Assembly (NCBI RefSeq): GCF_009557455.1
Contig: NZ_CP045651.1
Location: forward strand, 2,604,001-2,668,000
Direction: 5' to 3'
Origin: Alistipes sp. dk3624
GTDB taxonomy: Bacteria > Bacteroidota > Bacteroidia > Bacteroidales > Rikenellaceae
DNA length: 64,000 nucleotides
The notes under the pieces were generated by a model. The model saw only the letters and a program-made list of their open reading frames with translations. It did not search any database and was not told the origin of the DNA. This document shows positions 8,423 to 17,324 of the stretch, piece by piece (within the stretch, counting starts at the first letter, position 1; each line of letters starts with the position of its first letter). A program made the position numbers and the translations under genes.

Positions 8423-9748
8423 TTATATTTTTTTGTGCTGCCAGTCGGCTTTTTTCAGGTATCGGCAGGCCAGCAACAACATTACGATCGCGTATACGTG
8501 CTCCGTCGTCCAGCAGACCGCGACGTCGGCCCGCAGGTAGATCACTACGTAGAGCGTATAGAGGATATAGATCAGCAGCGTCGTCATTTCCAGCGCCAGC
8601 GCCGAGCGGGTGTTTCCCGTTCCCGAAACCGTGTTGAACAGGATGATCGCCGGCACGGTCAGCAGGTAAGCCGACAGCATGACCCACAACGAAGACACCG
8701 AGCTGTCGATCAGCGGGATGCTGTCGGTGTAAATACGCAGTACGGCGGTCGGAAACAGCGCGAACAGCAGAGCCGCGGGAGCGATCGTCAGGTAGCACAT
8801 GCCGACGATCCGACGGACGGTAGGCATTACGAGCGTTTGCTGTCCCGCTCCCATCTGGTTGCTCACGAGCGAACTGGCGGTCGAGGCGAAGGCGCTGACC
8901 GCCATGAAGATAATCCCGGATATGCTGCGTACGATGTTGCTGACGGCCAGCGGCCGCTCGCCGAGGTGTTCGACCGCGAGAAAGAACAGGAACCACGTGG
9001 CGACCGAGACGAAGGATTGCAGCATCGTCCACACCGAGACGTTCAGCATCCGTCCGAGCAGCCGGGGACGGGGACGGGCGAACCGGAACAGCCCGTATTT
9101 GCGATGGTCGGTTTTCAGCCACGAGTAGAGGATGAAAAAGAGCGCCGAAGCCAGTTCCGAGGCCGACGATGCGATAGCGGCTCCGGCGATGCCCATGGCC
9201 GGAAGTCCGAATTTACCGAAGATCAGCGCGTAATTCAGCGCCACGTTGGTCAGCACCATCGTGACCGAATTGGCCGTGAGTATCTTCGTATTGGTCGTGC
9301 CGACGTAGAACGCCCGGAACATAACGGCGACGAACGAGAAGAAAAAGCCGTAAACGCGCCAGTTCGTATAGCTGATCGCCGCGTCGCAGACCGGGCCGGA
9401 GTCGATGACCCAGCGCAGCACGACCGGCGTGAACGTCCGCGAGACGACGAACATGACGGCGGCCAGCAGCAACAGGAACAGGATTCCCTGTTGCAGCAGC
9501 GGGCCGATATCCGCGTATGCTTTTTCGCCGTTCCGCCGTGCGATCAGAATCTGCGTTCCGATGCTGAACCCGAACCCGATCATGAAAATAGCCATGTAAT
9601 AGACTCCCGCGAGCGCCGAAGCGCCTAGTTCCACTTCTCCGACGCGGCCCAGGAAAGCGGTGTCGGTCAGTCCGATCAGGTTCTCCATCAGCAGGCTGAT
9701 CAGGATCGGATAGGTAATGAGCCAAATCTGTTTGTAGGTCGGTTTCAT
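8423..9748 (-). CDS. MATE-family multidrug/cation efflux transporter
   Basis: 441 residues from the ATG at 9748 (MKPTYKQIWLITYPI), the normal MATE length, with about 12 hydrophobic segments and the family patterns ENLIGLTDTAFLGRVG at the N-terminus and the repeat of that layout in the second half (SSLVSNQMGAGQ). It would be an inner-membrane exporter driven by sodium or protons; substrates are not predictable. A longer open frame runs upstream to 9928, but a -10-like box lies inside it, so the shorter start is preferred. Exonuclease III follows in the same operon. Confidence 0.9.
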   Translation of the reverse strand: MKPTYKQIWLITYPILISLLMENLIGLTDTAFLGRVGEVELGASALAGVYYMAIFMIGFGFSIGTQILIARRNGEKAYADIGPLLQQGILFLLLLAAVMFVVSRTFTPVVLRWVIDSGPVCDAAISYTNWRVYGFFFSFVAVMFRAFYVGTTNTKILTANSVTMVLTNVALNYALIFGKFGLPAMGIAGAAIASSASELASALFFILYSWLKTDHRKYGLFRFARPRPRLLGRMLNVSVWTMLQSFVSVATWFLFFLAVEHLGERPLAVSNIVRSISGIIFMAVSAFASTASSLVSNQMGAGQQTLVMPTVRRIVGMCYLTIAPAALLFALFPTAVLRIYTDSIPLIDSSVSSLWVMLSAYLLTVPAIILFNTVSGTGNTRSALALEMTTLLIYILYTLYVVIYLRADVAVCWTTEHVYAIVMLLLACRYLKKADWQHKKI

Positions 9749-10295
9749 CGGGAAAAGCGATTGTTGTTCGGCAGTCGATTTTTGTGCGAAAAAAAAGCGG
9801 ATCGCAAAGGTAATGCTTTTTTTGATTTTTTTTGAGGATTGCCGTCGAAAAACGAATCTCGAAAAAAGATTGCCTTTGTTCGCTCCGGCAGATTGTGCCG
9901 GAACAGGTAAAACGGCGGATAAACGCAAACGATATGACGCGTTTCGAATCCGGAGCCCGGGAAACGGAAAACGACTTGCGGGCGGAAATTAGGGTTGCGA
10001 AAAGGCGCGGAAACGGAGTGCGGAACGGTCCGGGAGGGCGACTCGCTGGGAAAGACGTCGGAACGGAGTACGATCGGCTCGATGGGCAGACGGGTATGGA
10101 ATTCTTTTTGCGGTCGATCCGTCCGGTTTCCCGGAAATTGGCTAAATTTGCAGCGGGATGGCGCTACGGATATTGTAAATCAGACGATTGATGATCCGTT
10201 GAGACCGATTCCGTCGGTGCGGAAGCCGGAATGCCGTTGGGAGCGTTCGATTTTCGCCGGTTTCGTCCTACTTTGTTTTTTAATTTTGGTTTCGA
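9749..10295. other. 547-base intergenic region between divergent transporter genes
   Basis: No convincing gene. It holds the MATE -7 box at its left end. On the plus strand TAAATTTG at 10143-10150 is a good -7 box without a matching -33, followed by a possible six-codon ORF (MALRIL) at 10159-10179, and TAATTTTG at 10281-10288 lies too close to the EamA start to serve it unless the mRNA is nearly leaderless. The open frames crossing this region are arginine-rich and of poor composition, so I do not call them. I see no tRNA or terminator. Confidence 0.5.
9805..9812 (-). promoter_or_regulatory. Bacteroidota -7 box for the MATE gene
   Basis: The minus strand reads TACCTTTG here, a perfect TAnnTTTG, 57 bases before the MATE start codon. 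No clear TTTG lies at the expected upstream distance, so only half of the signal is seen. Confidence 0.55.
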
Positions 10296-11249
10296 ATGTC
10301 GAATTTAATCGAAGATAAAAATTTCAGGGGACATGCCGCGATGCTCGGGGCGTGCATTACGTTCGGCCTGCTCGCGCCCGTTTCGAAATCGCTGTTCGGG
10401 ACGGGACTCGTCAGCGCTTATGCGCTGACGATGATGCGGATGGGCGGAGGAACCGTCGTGTTCTGGATCGCGTCGCTGTTTACGCGCCGCGAGCACGTGC
10501 CGCCGCGCGACCTGCTGCTGTTTTTCTTCGCGTCGTTGCTCGGGATCGTGCTGAATCAGGGAACTTATGTGCTCGGCGTGTCCAAGACCTCACCGATCGA
10601 CGCCAGCGTCGTGACCACTACCACGCCGATCTTCGTGATGATCATTGCCGCGTTGTACCTGCGGGAACCGATCACCGGCAAGAAAATCCTGGGTGTCGTC
10701 GTCGGCGCCGCCGGCGCGCTGCTGCTGATCCTTTCGGGCGCGCACCTGGTTTCCGGCCGGACGGGCAGCGGTTCCGTTTCCGGCGACCTGCTGTGTCTTT
10801 TCGCCCAATTGTCGTTTGCGACCTATTTCGTGGTATTCAAAAAACTAATTAGCCGCTATTCGCCGGTTACGTTGATGAAATGGATGTTTCTCTATGCGAC
10901 GGCGTGCTGCCTGCCGTTCGGTTACTCCGACCTGAAGGCGGTCGGCTGGGCGGAACTCGGCTGGGCGGATTACGCCCAGATCGCTTACGTCGTGCTGGGC
11001 GCCACGTTCCTGGCCTACCTGCTGATGCCGATCGGCCAGAAGAACCTGCGCCCGACGGTGGCCAGTTCCTACAATTACGTGCAGCCGCTGGTCGCCACGC
11101 TGGTCGCCGTTTCGCTGGGAATGGATACGTTCGGATGGCTCAAGGGCGTTGCCGTGCTGCTGGTGTTCGCGGGGGTGTATATCGTGACGATCAGCAAGTC
11201 GAGGGCGCAGTTGGAAGCCGAGGCCGGACGCGGTTCCGCTTCCCGTTGA
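10296..11249 (+). CDS. EamA/DMT-family transporter
   Basis: 317 residues with about 10 transmembrane segments arranged as two EamA repeats: FRGHAAMLGACITFGLLAPV at the start of the first, and SGDLLCLFAQLSFATYFVVF opening the second. This is the drug/metabolite transporter superfamily, inner membrane, often export of amino acids or other small metabolites; the substrate is unknown. The ATG at 10296 is used; an internal ATG at 10341 would remove the usual cytosolic lead-in. The antiporter gene follows in the same direction after 87 bases with its own promoter. Confidence 0.9.
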   Translation: MSNLIEDKNFRGHAAMLGACITFGLLAPVSKSLFGTGLVSAYALTMMRMGGGTVVFWIASLFTRREHVPPRDLLLFFFASLLGIVLNQGTYVLGVSKTSPIDASVVTTTTPIFVMIIAALYLREPITGKKILGVVVGAAGALLLILSGAHLVSGRTGSGSVSGDLLCLFAQLSFATYFVVFKKLISRYSPVTLMKWMFLYATACCLPFGYSDLKAVGWAELGWADYAQIAYVVLGATFLAYLLMPIGQKNLRPTVASSYNYVQPLVATLVAVSLGMDTFGWLKGVAVLLVFAGVYIVTISKSRAQLEAEAGRGSASR

Positions 11250-11274
11250 TTCGTCCGAAAAGGAGTATTTCGCC

Positions 11275-11306
11275 CTTGTAAAAGTTCCGAAATAAACTTA
11301 CCTTTG
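11275..11306 (+). promoter_or_regulatory. Promoter of the cation/proton antiporter gene
   Basis: CTTG at 11275-11278, 20 bases, then TACCTTTG at 11299-11306. This matches the Bacteroidota promoter with one weak base in the -33 box. The start codon at 11337 is 30 bases downstream. Confidence 0.6.
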
Positions 11307-11336
11307 TTGGAACGGGAATCCCGACGGAACAGGTCT

Positions 11337-13556
11337 ATGAAGGCAAAACGCAACTACATAATCTACGGGCTGATGCTTGCCGCGTTTGCGGCGCTGCTGC
11401 TGTGGATCGTGCATTTGGGTCATGCTTACGACGGTCTCGGGCCGGGAGCGGCGCCTTCCGGGGAGGATTCGCCGGTCGGCTTGCTGTACGACACGCTGAC
11501 GATAAACCTGAAGCACCCGCTGTCGCTGTTGCTGCTGCAGGTCATCGCTATTCTGATCACGGTACGTATCTTTTCTTATCTTTTCAAATACCTCGGGCAG
11601 CCGGGGGTGATCGGCGAGATCGTCGCCGGTATCGTGCTCGGACCGTCCGTACTCGGGCACCTGTCGCCCGAGACGTTCGCTTTTCTGTTCGATCCCGATT
11701 CGCTCGTTCCGCTCAATATCATCAGCCAGATCGGCTTGGTGCTCTTTATGTTCGTAATCGGGATGGAGCTTGACCTGGGCGTCATCCGCCGCAAAGCCAG
11801 CGAAACGCTGGTCATCAGCCACGCCAGCATCATCGTGCCGTTCCTGATGGGAATGGGGCTCGCCTATGTGGTCTATCCTGAGTTCGGGGCGCGGCACGCT
11901 TCGTTCGTGCCTTTCGCGCTGTTCGTGGCCATCTCGGTCAGCATTACGGCGTTTCCGGTGCTGGCGCGGATCGTTCAGGAGCGGAATCTGAGCAAGACGC
12001 CGATGGGGATGCTGGCGATCGCCAGCGCCGCCAACAACGACGTGACGGCATGGTGCCTGCTGGCGGCGGTGATCGCCGTGGCCCGGGCCGGCAGCGTGAC
12101 CAGCGCGTTTTTCACCATCGTGCTGACGGCGCTGTATATTTTGTTCATGTTCTACCTGGTCAAGCCTTTCCTGCGCAAGATCGGGGAGTTTTATAACAAA
12201 CAGGAGACGGTCAGCAAAACGCTGGTCGCCTTTATTTTTCTGGTGCTGATCATTTCGTCCTACATTACCGAAATCCTCGGGATCCATGCGCTGTTCGGCG
12301 CTTTCCTGGCCGGGGTGGTGATGCCGGCGAACCTGAGTTTTCGCCGCGTGATGACCGAGAAGATCGAGGATGTCGCATTAGTGCTTTTTCTGCCTCTGTT
12401 TTTCGTCTTTACGGGTTTGCGTACGGAGATCGGCCTGCTGAATACGCCTCACCTGTGGGGAATCTGCGCGCTGTTCATCGTCGTGTCGATCGCCGGTAAG
12501 ATGATCGGCGCCACGTTCTCGGCCCGGTTGGTCGGCGAGTCGTGGAAGGACAGCCTGTCGATCGGCGTGCTGATGAATACGCGCGGACTGATGGAACTGA
12601 TTGTGCTGAACATCGGTTACGAGATGGGGATCATCCCGTCGTCGCTGTTCGTGATTTTCGTGATCATGGCGCTGTTCACGACCTTTATGGCTACGCCGCT
12701 GCTGGCGCTGATCGAAAAGATCGCGGGGTATAAATCGCGCAAGGTGAGGCCGACCCGCAACGGGCATCCGCGTATCCTGATTTCGTTCGCCAATCCCGAA
12801 AGCGGGCCGCTGTTCCTGAAATTGGTGCGCCTGCTGTACGGTCGTGTGCTGAAAGACGCTAAGGTGACGGCGATCCACTATACGATAGGCACCGAGACCA
12901 ACCCGCTCAATGCGAGCGACTATTCGAAAGAGAGTTTCAGCCTGCTCGAGCCCGAGGCCAAACGTCTCGGGTTGCGGGTGGATATGCGTTACCGCGTTAC
13001 CGACCACTATACCGAAGACCTTTGCGCGCTGGCCGACGACGAACATTACGATTTCGTGCTGACGGGCGTAGGGCCGGCTTTCCTACGCAGTTATCTCGAT
13101 CCGCCGCGTCGGCTGAACGCCCTGCTGTCGAAGGGCGGCAAATGGTTGTCGCCGGGACTGACGCAGGACAAAATCCGCGTGTTGTTCCAGAATATGCACT
13201 CCGCTTTCGGAGTCTTCGTGAACCGCGACATCGACTCCGTTACCGACGCCGGCGTGATCCTGCGCGACGAGCGCGACCGGAGCCTGCTGTCGCTGGTTGG
13301 GTCGATGTCCGACCGGCTGCGGGTGGAACTGAGTTCGGTCAACGGCGACTCCCCGTTCCTGGACAAGGATTCCGCAGGCAAATCCGGTCGTTTTACGATA
13401 GGCGATCCGCAGGAACCCCTGGCCGCGCGGCTGAAAGGCAAGCAATTGGTATTGATCAGTTATTCCGCTTGGCAGTACATCCTGCGCAACGAACGGGCGC
13501 TGTTGCATGCGCTGCCTTCCTTTATCATCGTAAAACCGCAGGAAGGCGACCGTTGA
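11337..13556 (+). CDS. CPA2-family cation/proton antiporter
   Basis: 739 residues from the ATG at 11337. Residues about 1-430 are a membrane domain with some 12 segments: GQPGVIGEIVAGIVLGPSVL, LFMFVIGMELDLGVIR, and SAANNDVTAWCLLA with the NDxxAW motif typical of KefB/NapA-like monovalent cation/proton antiporters. The last 300 residues are soluble and look like a tandem regulatory region of universal-stress-protein type (RILISFANPESGPLFLKLVR, then ILISYSAW-like strands). It would sit in the inner membrane and exchange sodium or potassium for protons. No TrkA-N nucleotide-binding domain is evident. Confidence 0.88.
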   Translation: MKAKRNYIIYGLMLAAFAALLLWIVHLGHAYDGLGPGAAPSGEDSPVGLLYDTLTINLKHPLSLLLLQVIAILITVRIFSYLFKYLGQPGVIGEIVAGIVLGPSVLGHLSPETFAFLFDPDSLVPLNIISQIGLVLFMFVIGMELDLGVIRRKASETLVISHASIIVPFLMGMGLAYVVYPEFGARHASFVPFALFVAISVSITAFPVLARIVQERNLSKTPMGMLAIASAANNDVTAWCLLAAVIAVARAGSVTSAFFTIVLTALYILFMFYLVKPFLRKIGEFYNKQETVSKTLVAFIFLVLIISSYITEILGIHALFGAFLAGVVMPANLSFRRVMTEKIEDVALVLFLPLFFVFTGLRTEIGLLNTPHLWGICALFIVVSIAGKMIGATFSARLVGESWKDSLSIGVLMNTRGLMELIVLNIGYEMGIIPSSLFVIFVIMALFTTFMATPLLALIEKIAGYKSRKVRPTRNGHPRILISFANPESGPLFLKLVRLLYGRVLKDAKVTAIHYTIGTETNPLNASDYSKESFSLLEPEAKRLGLRVDMRYRVTDHYTEDLCALADDEHYDFVLTGVGPAFLRSYLDPPRRLNALLSKGGKWLSPGLTQDKIRVLFQNMHSAFGVFVNRDIDSVTDAGVILRDERDRSLLSLVGSMSDRLRVELSSVNGDSPFLDKDSAGKSGRFTIGDPQEPLAARLKGKQLVLISYSAWQYILRNERALLHALPSFIIVKPQEGDR

Positions 13557-13599
13557 CGGCGACCTTCCCGCGGTTTTTGCACGGAACCGGGAAATCCGG

Positions 13600-14109
13600 C
13601 TATTTCAACTCCCTGACCACTTTCAGCGCGGCTTCGTAATCGGGTTCGTGCGTCACTTCCGGCACGTATTCGATGTAGCGGATCAGCCCTTTCTTATCGA
13701 TCACGACGACTCCGCGCGACAGCAACCGCAGTTCTTTGATGACGAATCCGTACTTCATGCCGAAGTCCAGGTCGCGGTAGTCCGAATAGACGTACACGTT
13801 GTCGATGTTCTCGGCGGCACAGAAACGTTTTTGCGCGAACGGCAGGTCGACCGATAGCGACAGGATCGCCACGTCGCCGTCCAGTTTGGTGGCTTCGCGG
13901 TTGAAACGGATGTTTTGCAGGGCGCAGACCGAAGTGTCCACCGACGGGAATACGCTGATGACGACCGTTTTGTCTTTGTATTGCGTCAGCGATACGGGCT
14001 GCAGGTTCTGATCGATTACTTCGAAAAGCGGAGCCCGGTCTCCGGCGGCGAGGTGTTTGCCCACGAGCGTCATGGGTTTGCCCCCGAACGTGATTTTCCA
14101 ATTATCCAT
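13600..14109 (-). CDS. tpx: Thiol peroxidase (atypical 2-Cys peroxiredoxin)
   Basis: 169 residues from the ATG at 14109. The family signature PSVDTSVC places the peroxidatic cysteine at 62, and KRFCAAENI places the resolving cysteine at 97, the spacing of Tpx. The N-terminus (ITFGGKPMTLVGKHLAAGD) is typical. It reduces hydrogen and alkyl peroxides in the periplasm or cytosol using thioredoxin. Monocistronic and convergent with the antiporter gene; upstream it is divergent from the tRNA deacylase gene. Confidence 0.95.
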   Translation of the reverse strand: MDNWKITFGGKPMTLVGKHLAAGDRAPLFEVIDQNLQPVSLTQYKDKTVVISVFPSVDTSVCALQNIRFNREATKLDGDVAILSLSVDLPFAQKRFCAAENIDNVYVYSDYRDLDFGMKYGFVIKELRLLSRGVVVIDKKGLIRYIEYVPEVTHEPDYEAALKVVRELK

Positions 14110-14240
14110 AATTTTAAAATTTAAAGGTTTGTACTCGGTGAAAAACACCCTCCAAGATACAACTTTAATACCGGAATCGGTACGCCTGTTTTCGATTTTC
14201 GACGAATAAGTTTTACCTTCGTGCGAAAGAGTCGTAAGCC

Positions 14241-14723
14241 GTGTCCGTAAAAATCAATAAAACCAATGCCGCCCGCCTGCTCGACCGGGCGAAGATCGCC
14301 TACGAGTTGATCCCTTACCGGGTGGACGAAGAGAATCTGGCCGCCGCGCACGTCGCCGAAGAGCTCGGCGAGCCGGTCGGCCAAGTGTTCAAGACGCTGG
14401 TGTTGCGCGGCGATCGCAACGGGATTCTGGTGTGCGTGATTCCCGGCGATGCCGAGGTCGACCTGAAAGCCGCCGCGCAGGCGTCCGGCAACAAACGCGT
14501 CGAGATGTTGCACATGAAGGAACTGCTGCCGGTAACGGGATATATCCGCGGCGGATGTTCGCCCGTCGGGATGAAAAAAGGGTTTCCGACGTTTATTCAT
14601 CGCAGTTGCCTCGATTACGATACGATTTATGTCAGCGCCGGGGTGCGGGGATTGCAGTTGAAGCTGGCTCCCGGCGATCTGATTCGTTTTACGCGGGCCG
14701 TGACGGCCGACCTGATCGGATGA
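14241..14723 (+). CDS. ybaK: Cys-tRNA(Pro)/Cys-tRNA(Cys) deacylase, YbaK/EbsC type
   Basis: 160 residues beginning at a GTG (MSVKINKTNAARLLDRAKI). The family motif VFKTLVLRGDRNG carries the conserved lysine, followed by VIPGDAEVDLKAAA, GYIRGGCSPVGMKK and the late SAGVRGLQLKLAP. It edits mischarged Cys-tRNA(Pro). A TACCTTCG box at 14214-14221, one base off consensus, lies just upstream. The stop codon overlaps the start of mutY (ATGA), so the two are translationally coupled. Confidence 0.92.
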   Translation: MSVKINKTNAARLLDRAKIAYELIPYRVDEENLAAAHVAEELGEPVGQVFKTLVLRGDRNGILVCVIPGDAEVDLKAAAQASGNKRVEMLHMKELLPVTGYIRGGCSPVGMKKGFPTFIHRSCLDYDTIYVSAGVRGLQLKLAPGDLIRFTRAVTADLIG

Positions 14724-15817
14724 CGGACGGTTTCGCAGACATACTGATCCGCTGGTATGCGGACAATCACCGCCGATTGCCGTGGCGCGAAACGTCCGAT
14801 CCGTATCTGATCTGGTTGTCGGAGGTTATCTTACAGCAGACCCGCGTGGCGCAGGGACTGGATTACTTCCGCCGGTTCGTCGCCCGTTTTCCGGACGTGC
14901 GCTCGCTGGCCGAAGCTCCGCAGGACGAGGTGCTGAAACTGTGGCAGGGACTCGGCTATTACAGCCGCGCGCGGAGCCTGCATACCGCAGCGAAAGACAT
15001 CATGGCGCGTTTCGGAGGCCGGTTTCCGGAGGACTACGAGGCGGTGCGTTCGCTGTGCGGGGTGGGGGATTATACCGCTGCCGCGATCTGTTCGTTCGCT
15101 TACGAGCTGCCTTATGCGGCGGTCGACGGCAATGTTTATCGGGTGCTTTCCCGCGTGTACGACGTGGATTTGCCGGTGGACGATGCGGCGGGCAAACGCT
15201 ACTTCGCCGAATTGGCGCAGTCGTTGCTCGATCCGGTACGTCCGGGCCTGCAGAACCAGGCTACGATGGAGTTCGGAGCTCTGCAATGCGTGCCGCAGCG
15301 TCCCGATTGCGGGGCGTGTCCGCTGGCCGACCGCTGTCTGGCGCAGGCGCACGGCACGGTTGGCCGGCGTCCGGTGAAACGCGGCAAAGCGGCCGTGCGG
15401 CCGCGTTACTTCAATTACTTGTGCATCCGCTGCGACGGGACATTGTTGTTGCGGCAGCGTACCGAGAAGGATATCTGGCGCAACCTGTACGAATTTCCGC
15501 TGATCGAGACCGATGCGGAGACCGAGTTCGACGCGTTGCAGCGGACTTCCGCATGGAAAGCGTGGTTCGGCGGCGAACGGCGGATGCGGATCGGGGAACG
15601 GACGGCGATGCCGCGGCACGTACTGTCGCACCGGATTATTTACGCTTGCTTTCAGGAGATCGAACTGGAGCGGATTCCGGATTCGCTGTCCGGCTTTCTG
15701 AGGGTGCCGGAAGCGGAGCTGGATCGTTATGCCGTTTCGAGGCTGACCGAACGTTACCTGGAGCGGAGGCGTGCGGCCGGCGTGAATGTTAAAGTTGGCA
15801 AACTATTTGATAGTTGA
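14720..15817 (+). CDS. mutY: A/G-specific adenine DNA glycosylase
   Basis: 365 residues from the ATG at 14720, which overlaps the previous stop by four bases; a much longer frame opens upstream but only overlaps ybaK. Motifs in order: EVILQQTRV with the catalytic Glu, the helix-hairpin-helix LCGVGDYTAAAI, catalytic Asp in AAVDGNVYRVLSR, and the iron-sulfur cysteines in CVPQRPDCGACPLADRC. A C-terminal NUDIX-like domain (RTEKDIWRNLYEFPLIE) recognises 8-oxoguanine. It removes adenine mispaired with 8-oxoG. Confidence 0.95.
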   Translation: MTDGFADILIRWYADNHRRLPWRETSDPYLIWLSEVILQQTRVAQGLDYFRRFVARFPDVRSLAEAPQDEVLKLWQGLGYYSRARSLHTAAKDIMARFGGRFPEDYEAVRSLCGVGDYTAAAICSFAYELPYAAVDGNVYRVLSRVYDVDLPVDDAAGKRYFAELAQSLLDPVRPGLQNQATMEFGALQCVPQRPDCGACPLADRCLAQAHGTVGRRPVKRGKAAVRPRYFNYLCIRCDGTLLLRQRTEKDIWRNLYEFPLIETDAETEFDALQRTSAWKAWFGGERRMRIGERTAMPRHVLSHRIIYACFQEIELERIPDSLSGFLRVPEAELDRYAVSRLTERYLERRRAAGVNVKVGKLFDS

Positions 15818-15851
15818 CAGGTTATATATTGAATATTAATATTTCAGAATT

Positions 15852-16571
15852 ATGAATATACTGTTGCACAAAGCTCCTACGCGGGGTTATTTCGATCACG
15901 GATGGCTGAAGACCCACCATACGTTCAGTTTTGCGAGTTATTACAATGCCGCGCGCATCCATTTCGGGGCGTTGCGGGTTTTGAACGACGACGCGGTCGC
16001 TCCGGGAATGGGGTTCGACCTGCATCCGCACCGCGAGATGGAGATCGTTTCGATCCCGCTGAGCGGGACGCTCGAACATAAAGACAGCATGGGGAACGTT
16101 TCGGCGATCACCACCGGCGAAATCCAGGTGATGAGCGCCGGCACCGGGCTGCACCACAGCGAATACAACCAGAGCCGCGAGCAAAATGTCGAATTTCTTC
16201 AGATATGGGTATTCCCCGATCGGGAAGGCGTGAAACCCCGCTACGAAAATGCCGTGATTTCCGACCTGATCCGTCCGAACGAGCTCTGCGTGATCGTCTC
16301 GCCTTATCCGGGCGACGGACACGGCGGGCTGTGGATTTACCAGCAGGCTTGGTTCTCGTGGGGAGAGCTCGAAGCGGGTACGCGCGCGGAGTATGCGCTC
16401 AAATCGCCCGGCAGTTTCGGGGTTTACGTGTTCGTAATCGACGGGGAAGTCGAGGTGGCCGGACAGTCGCTATCGCCGCGCGACGGGCTCGGCGTCAGCG
16501 AAATGGACCGTTTCGAAATTCATGCGAAGGAGAAGGCGCGTGTCTTGTTGATCGAAGTTCCCGAAGCATAA
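15852..16571 (+). CDS. Pirin-family cupin protein (YhaK-like)
   Basis: 239 residues with the pirin pattern: TRGYFDHGWLKTHHTFSFA near the start, the metal ligands in DLHPHREMEIVSIPLSG and SAGTGLHHSEYN, and WVFPDREGVKPRYE. Bicupin metal-binding fold; some relatives act as quercetin 2,3-dioxygenases, but the role here is unknown. It follows mutY after 34 bases, close enough for read-through. It ends in a hairpin shared with the convergent methyltransferase gene. Confidence 0.92.
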   Translation: MNILLHKAPTRGYFDHGWLKTHHTFSFASYYNAARIHFGALRVLNDDAVAPGMGFDLHPHREMEIVSIPLSGTLEHKDSMGNVSAITTGEIQVMSAGTGLHHSEYNQSREQNVEFLQIWVFPDREGVKPRYENAVISDLIRPNELCVIVSPYPGDGHGGLWIYQQAWFSWGELEAGTRAEYALKSPGSFGVYVFVIDGEVEVAGQSLSPRDGLGVSEMDRFEIHAKEKARVLLIEVPEA

Positions 16572-16590
16572 TATCAGGAAAGAGTAAAAA

Positions 16591-16623
16591 GTACGGCCGC
16601 GGAAAACGTTCCCGCAGCCGTGC
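16591..16623. terminator. Bidirectional terminator between pirin and SpoU methyltransferase genes
   Basis: GTACGGCCGCGG faces CCGCAGCCGTGC with few mismatches, centred near 16607. T-rich runs follow on both strands (TTTGTTTG to the right, CTTTTTAC on the minus strand to the left), fitting two convergent genes. Confidence 0.7.
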
Positions 16624-16643
16624 TTTGTTTGTTTTCAGAGAAC

Positions 16644-17324
16644 TCAGAAACCGCCCCGTTTCATGATCCGTTCGGCGTCCCGGACGGTCGTTTTCATCCA
16701 ACGCAGCAGGATTTCGTCCCGCTCGTCTTCCGGAATCCGCCAGTCGACGGACGACTCCCGGAGCCGCGTCGACAGCGTGTACAGCAGGATCGCCGCCGAT
16801 GCCGAGACGTTGAGGCTTTCGACGAATCCGCACATCGGGATGCGGATGAATTCGTCGGCACAGCGCATTACTTCGTCGCTGATGCCGGCGTGCTCCGTGC
16901 CGAAAAACAGCGCGAACCGTCCGGCGGTCACGTCGAAATTTTCCGGCGTACGGTCGTCGGCATGCGGCGAGGTGGCTACGATACGGTAGCCTTTTGCCCG
17001 CAGCGCGGCGATCAGATCGCCGGTGCTTCCCGTTTTGTGGATATCGACCCACTTGTCGGTTCCCCGGACGATGTTGACGTTCGGCGAGAACTTGCACAGC
17101 GCTTCGACCGTGTGGATATCCTGTATGCCGAACGCTTCGCAGTTGCGCACCAGCGCGCTGGCGTTCTGCGGATGGAACGTATTCTCCATGCATACGGTCA
17201 TGTAGCGGGTCCGGCGGGCGAGCGTGGCGCGCAGCACTTCGGCCCGTTCCGGCAGCATGAAACCGGAAATGTATTCGATCTTGCGGGCCAGCAGTCCGTC
17301 GTTATTTTCGGTATTTTTGGTCAT
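16644..17324 (-). CDS. SpoU-family RNA 2'-O-methyltransferase (TrmH-like)
   Basis: 226 residues. The SPOUT knot motifs are clear: RNCEAFGIQDIHTVE in the first part, ALFFGTEHAGISDEV, and IPMCGFVESLNVSASAAILLY near residue 165. This pattern fits tRNA (Gm18) methyltransferase TrmH, though other rRNA or tRNA targets are possible. The start overlaps the end of rsgA by 23 bases, so the two are coupled, and cvpA lies upstream in the same set. Confidence 0.88.
   Translation of the reverse strand: MTKNTENNDGLLARKIEYISGFMLPERAEVLRATLARRTRYMTVCMENTFHPQNASALVRNCEAFGIQDIHTVEALCKFSPNVNIVRGTDKWVDIHKTGSTGDLIAALRAKGYRIVATSPHADDRTPENFDVTAGRFALFFGTEHAGISDEVMRCADEFIRIPMCGFVESLNVSASAAILLYTLSTRLRESSVDWRIPEDERDEILLRWMKTTVRDAERIMKRGGF

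Noticed and set aside
9832-10318. Small plus-strand frames before the EamA gene
   Set aside because: Arg-rich, no family likeness, and crossing a -7 box; more likely non-coding.
11298-12287. A 329-codon frame antisense to the antiporter gene
   Set aside because: Gln/His/Arg-rich shadow of the membrane protein codons.
14432-14719. A longer N-terminus for MutY
   Set aside because: It lies wholly within ybaK in another frame; the ATGA overlap at 14720 gives the standard MutY start.
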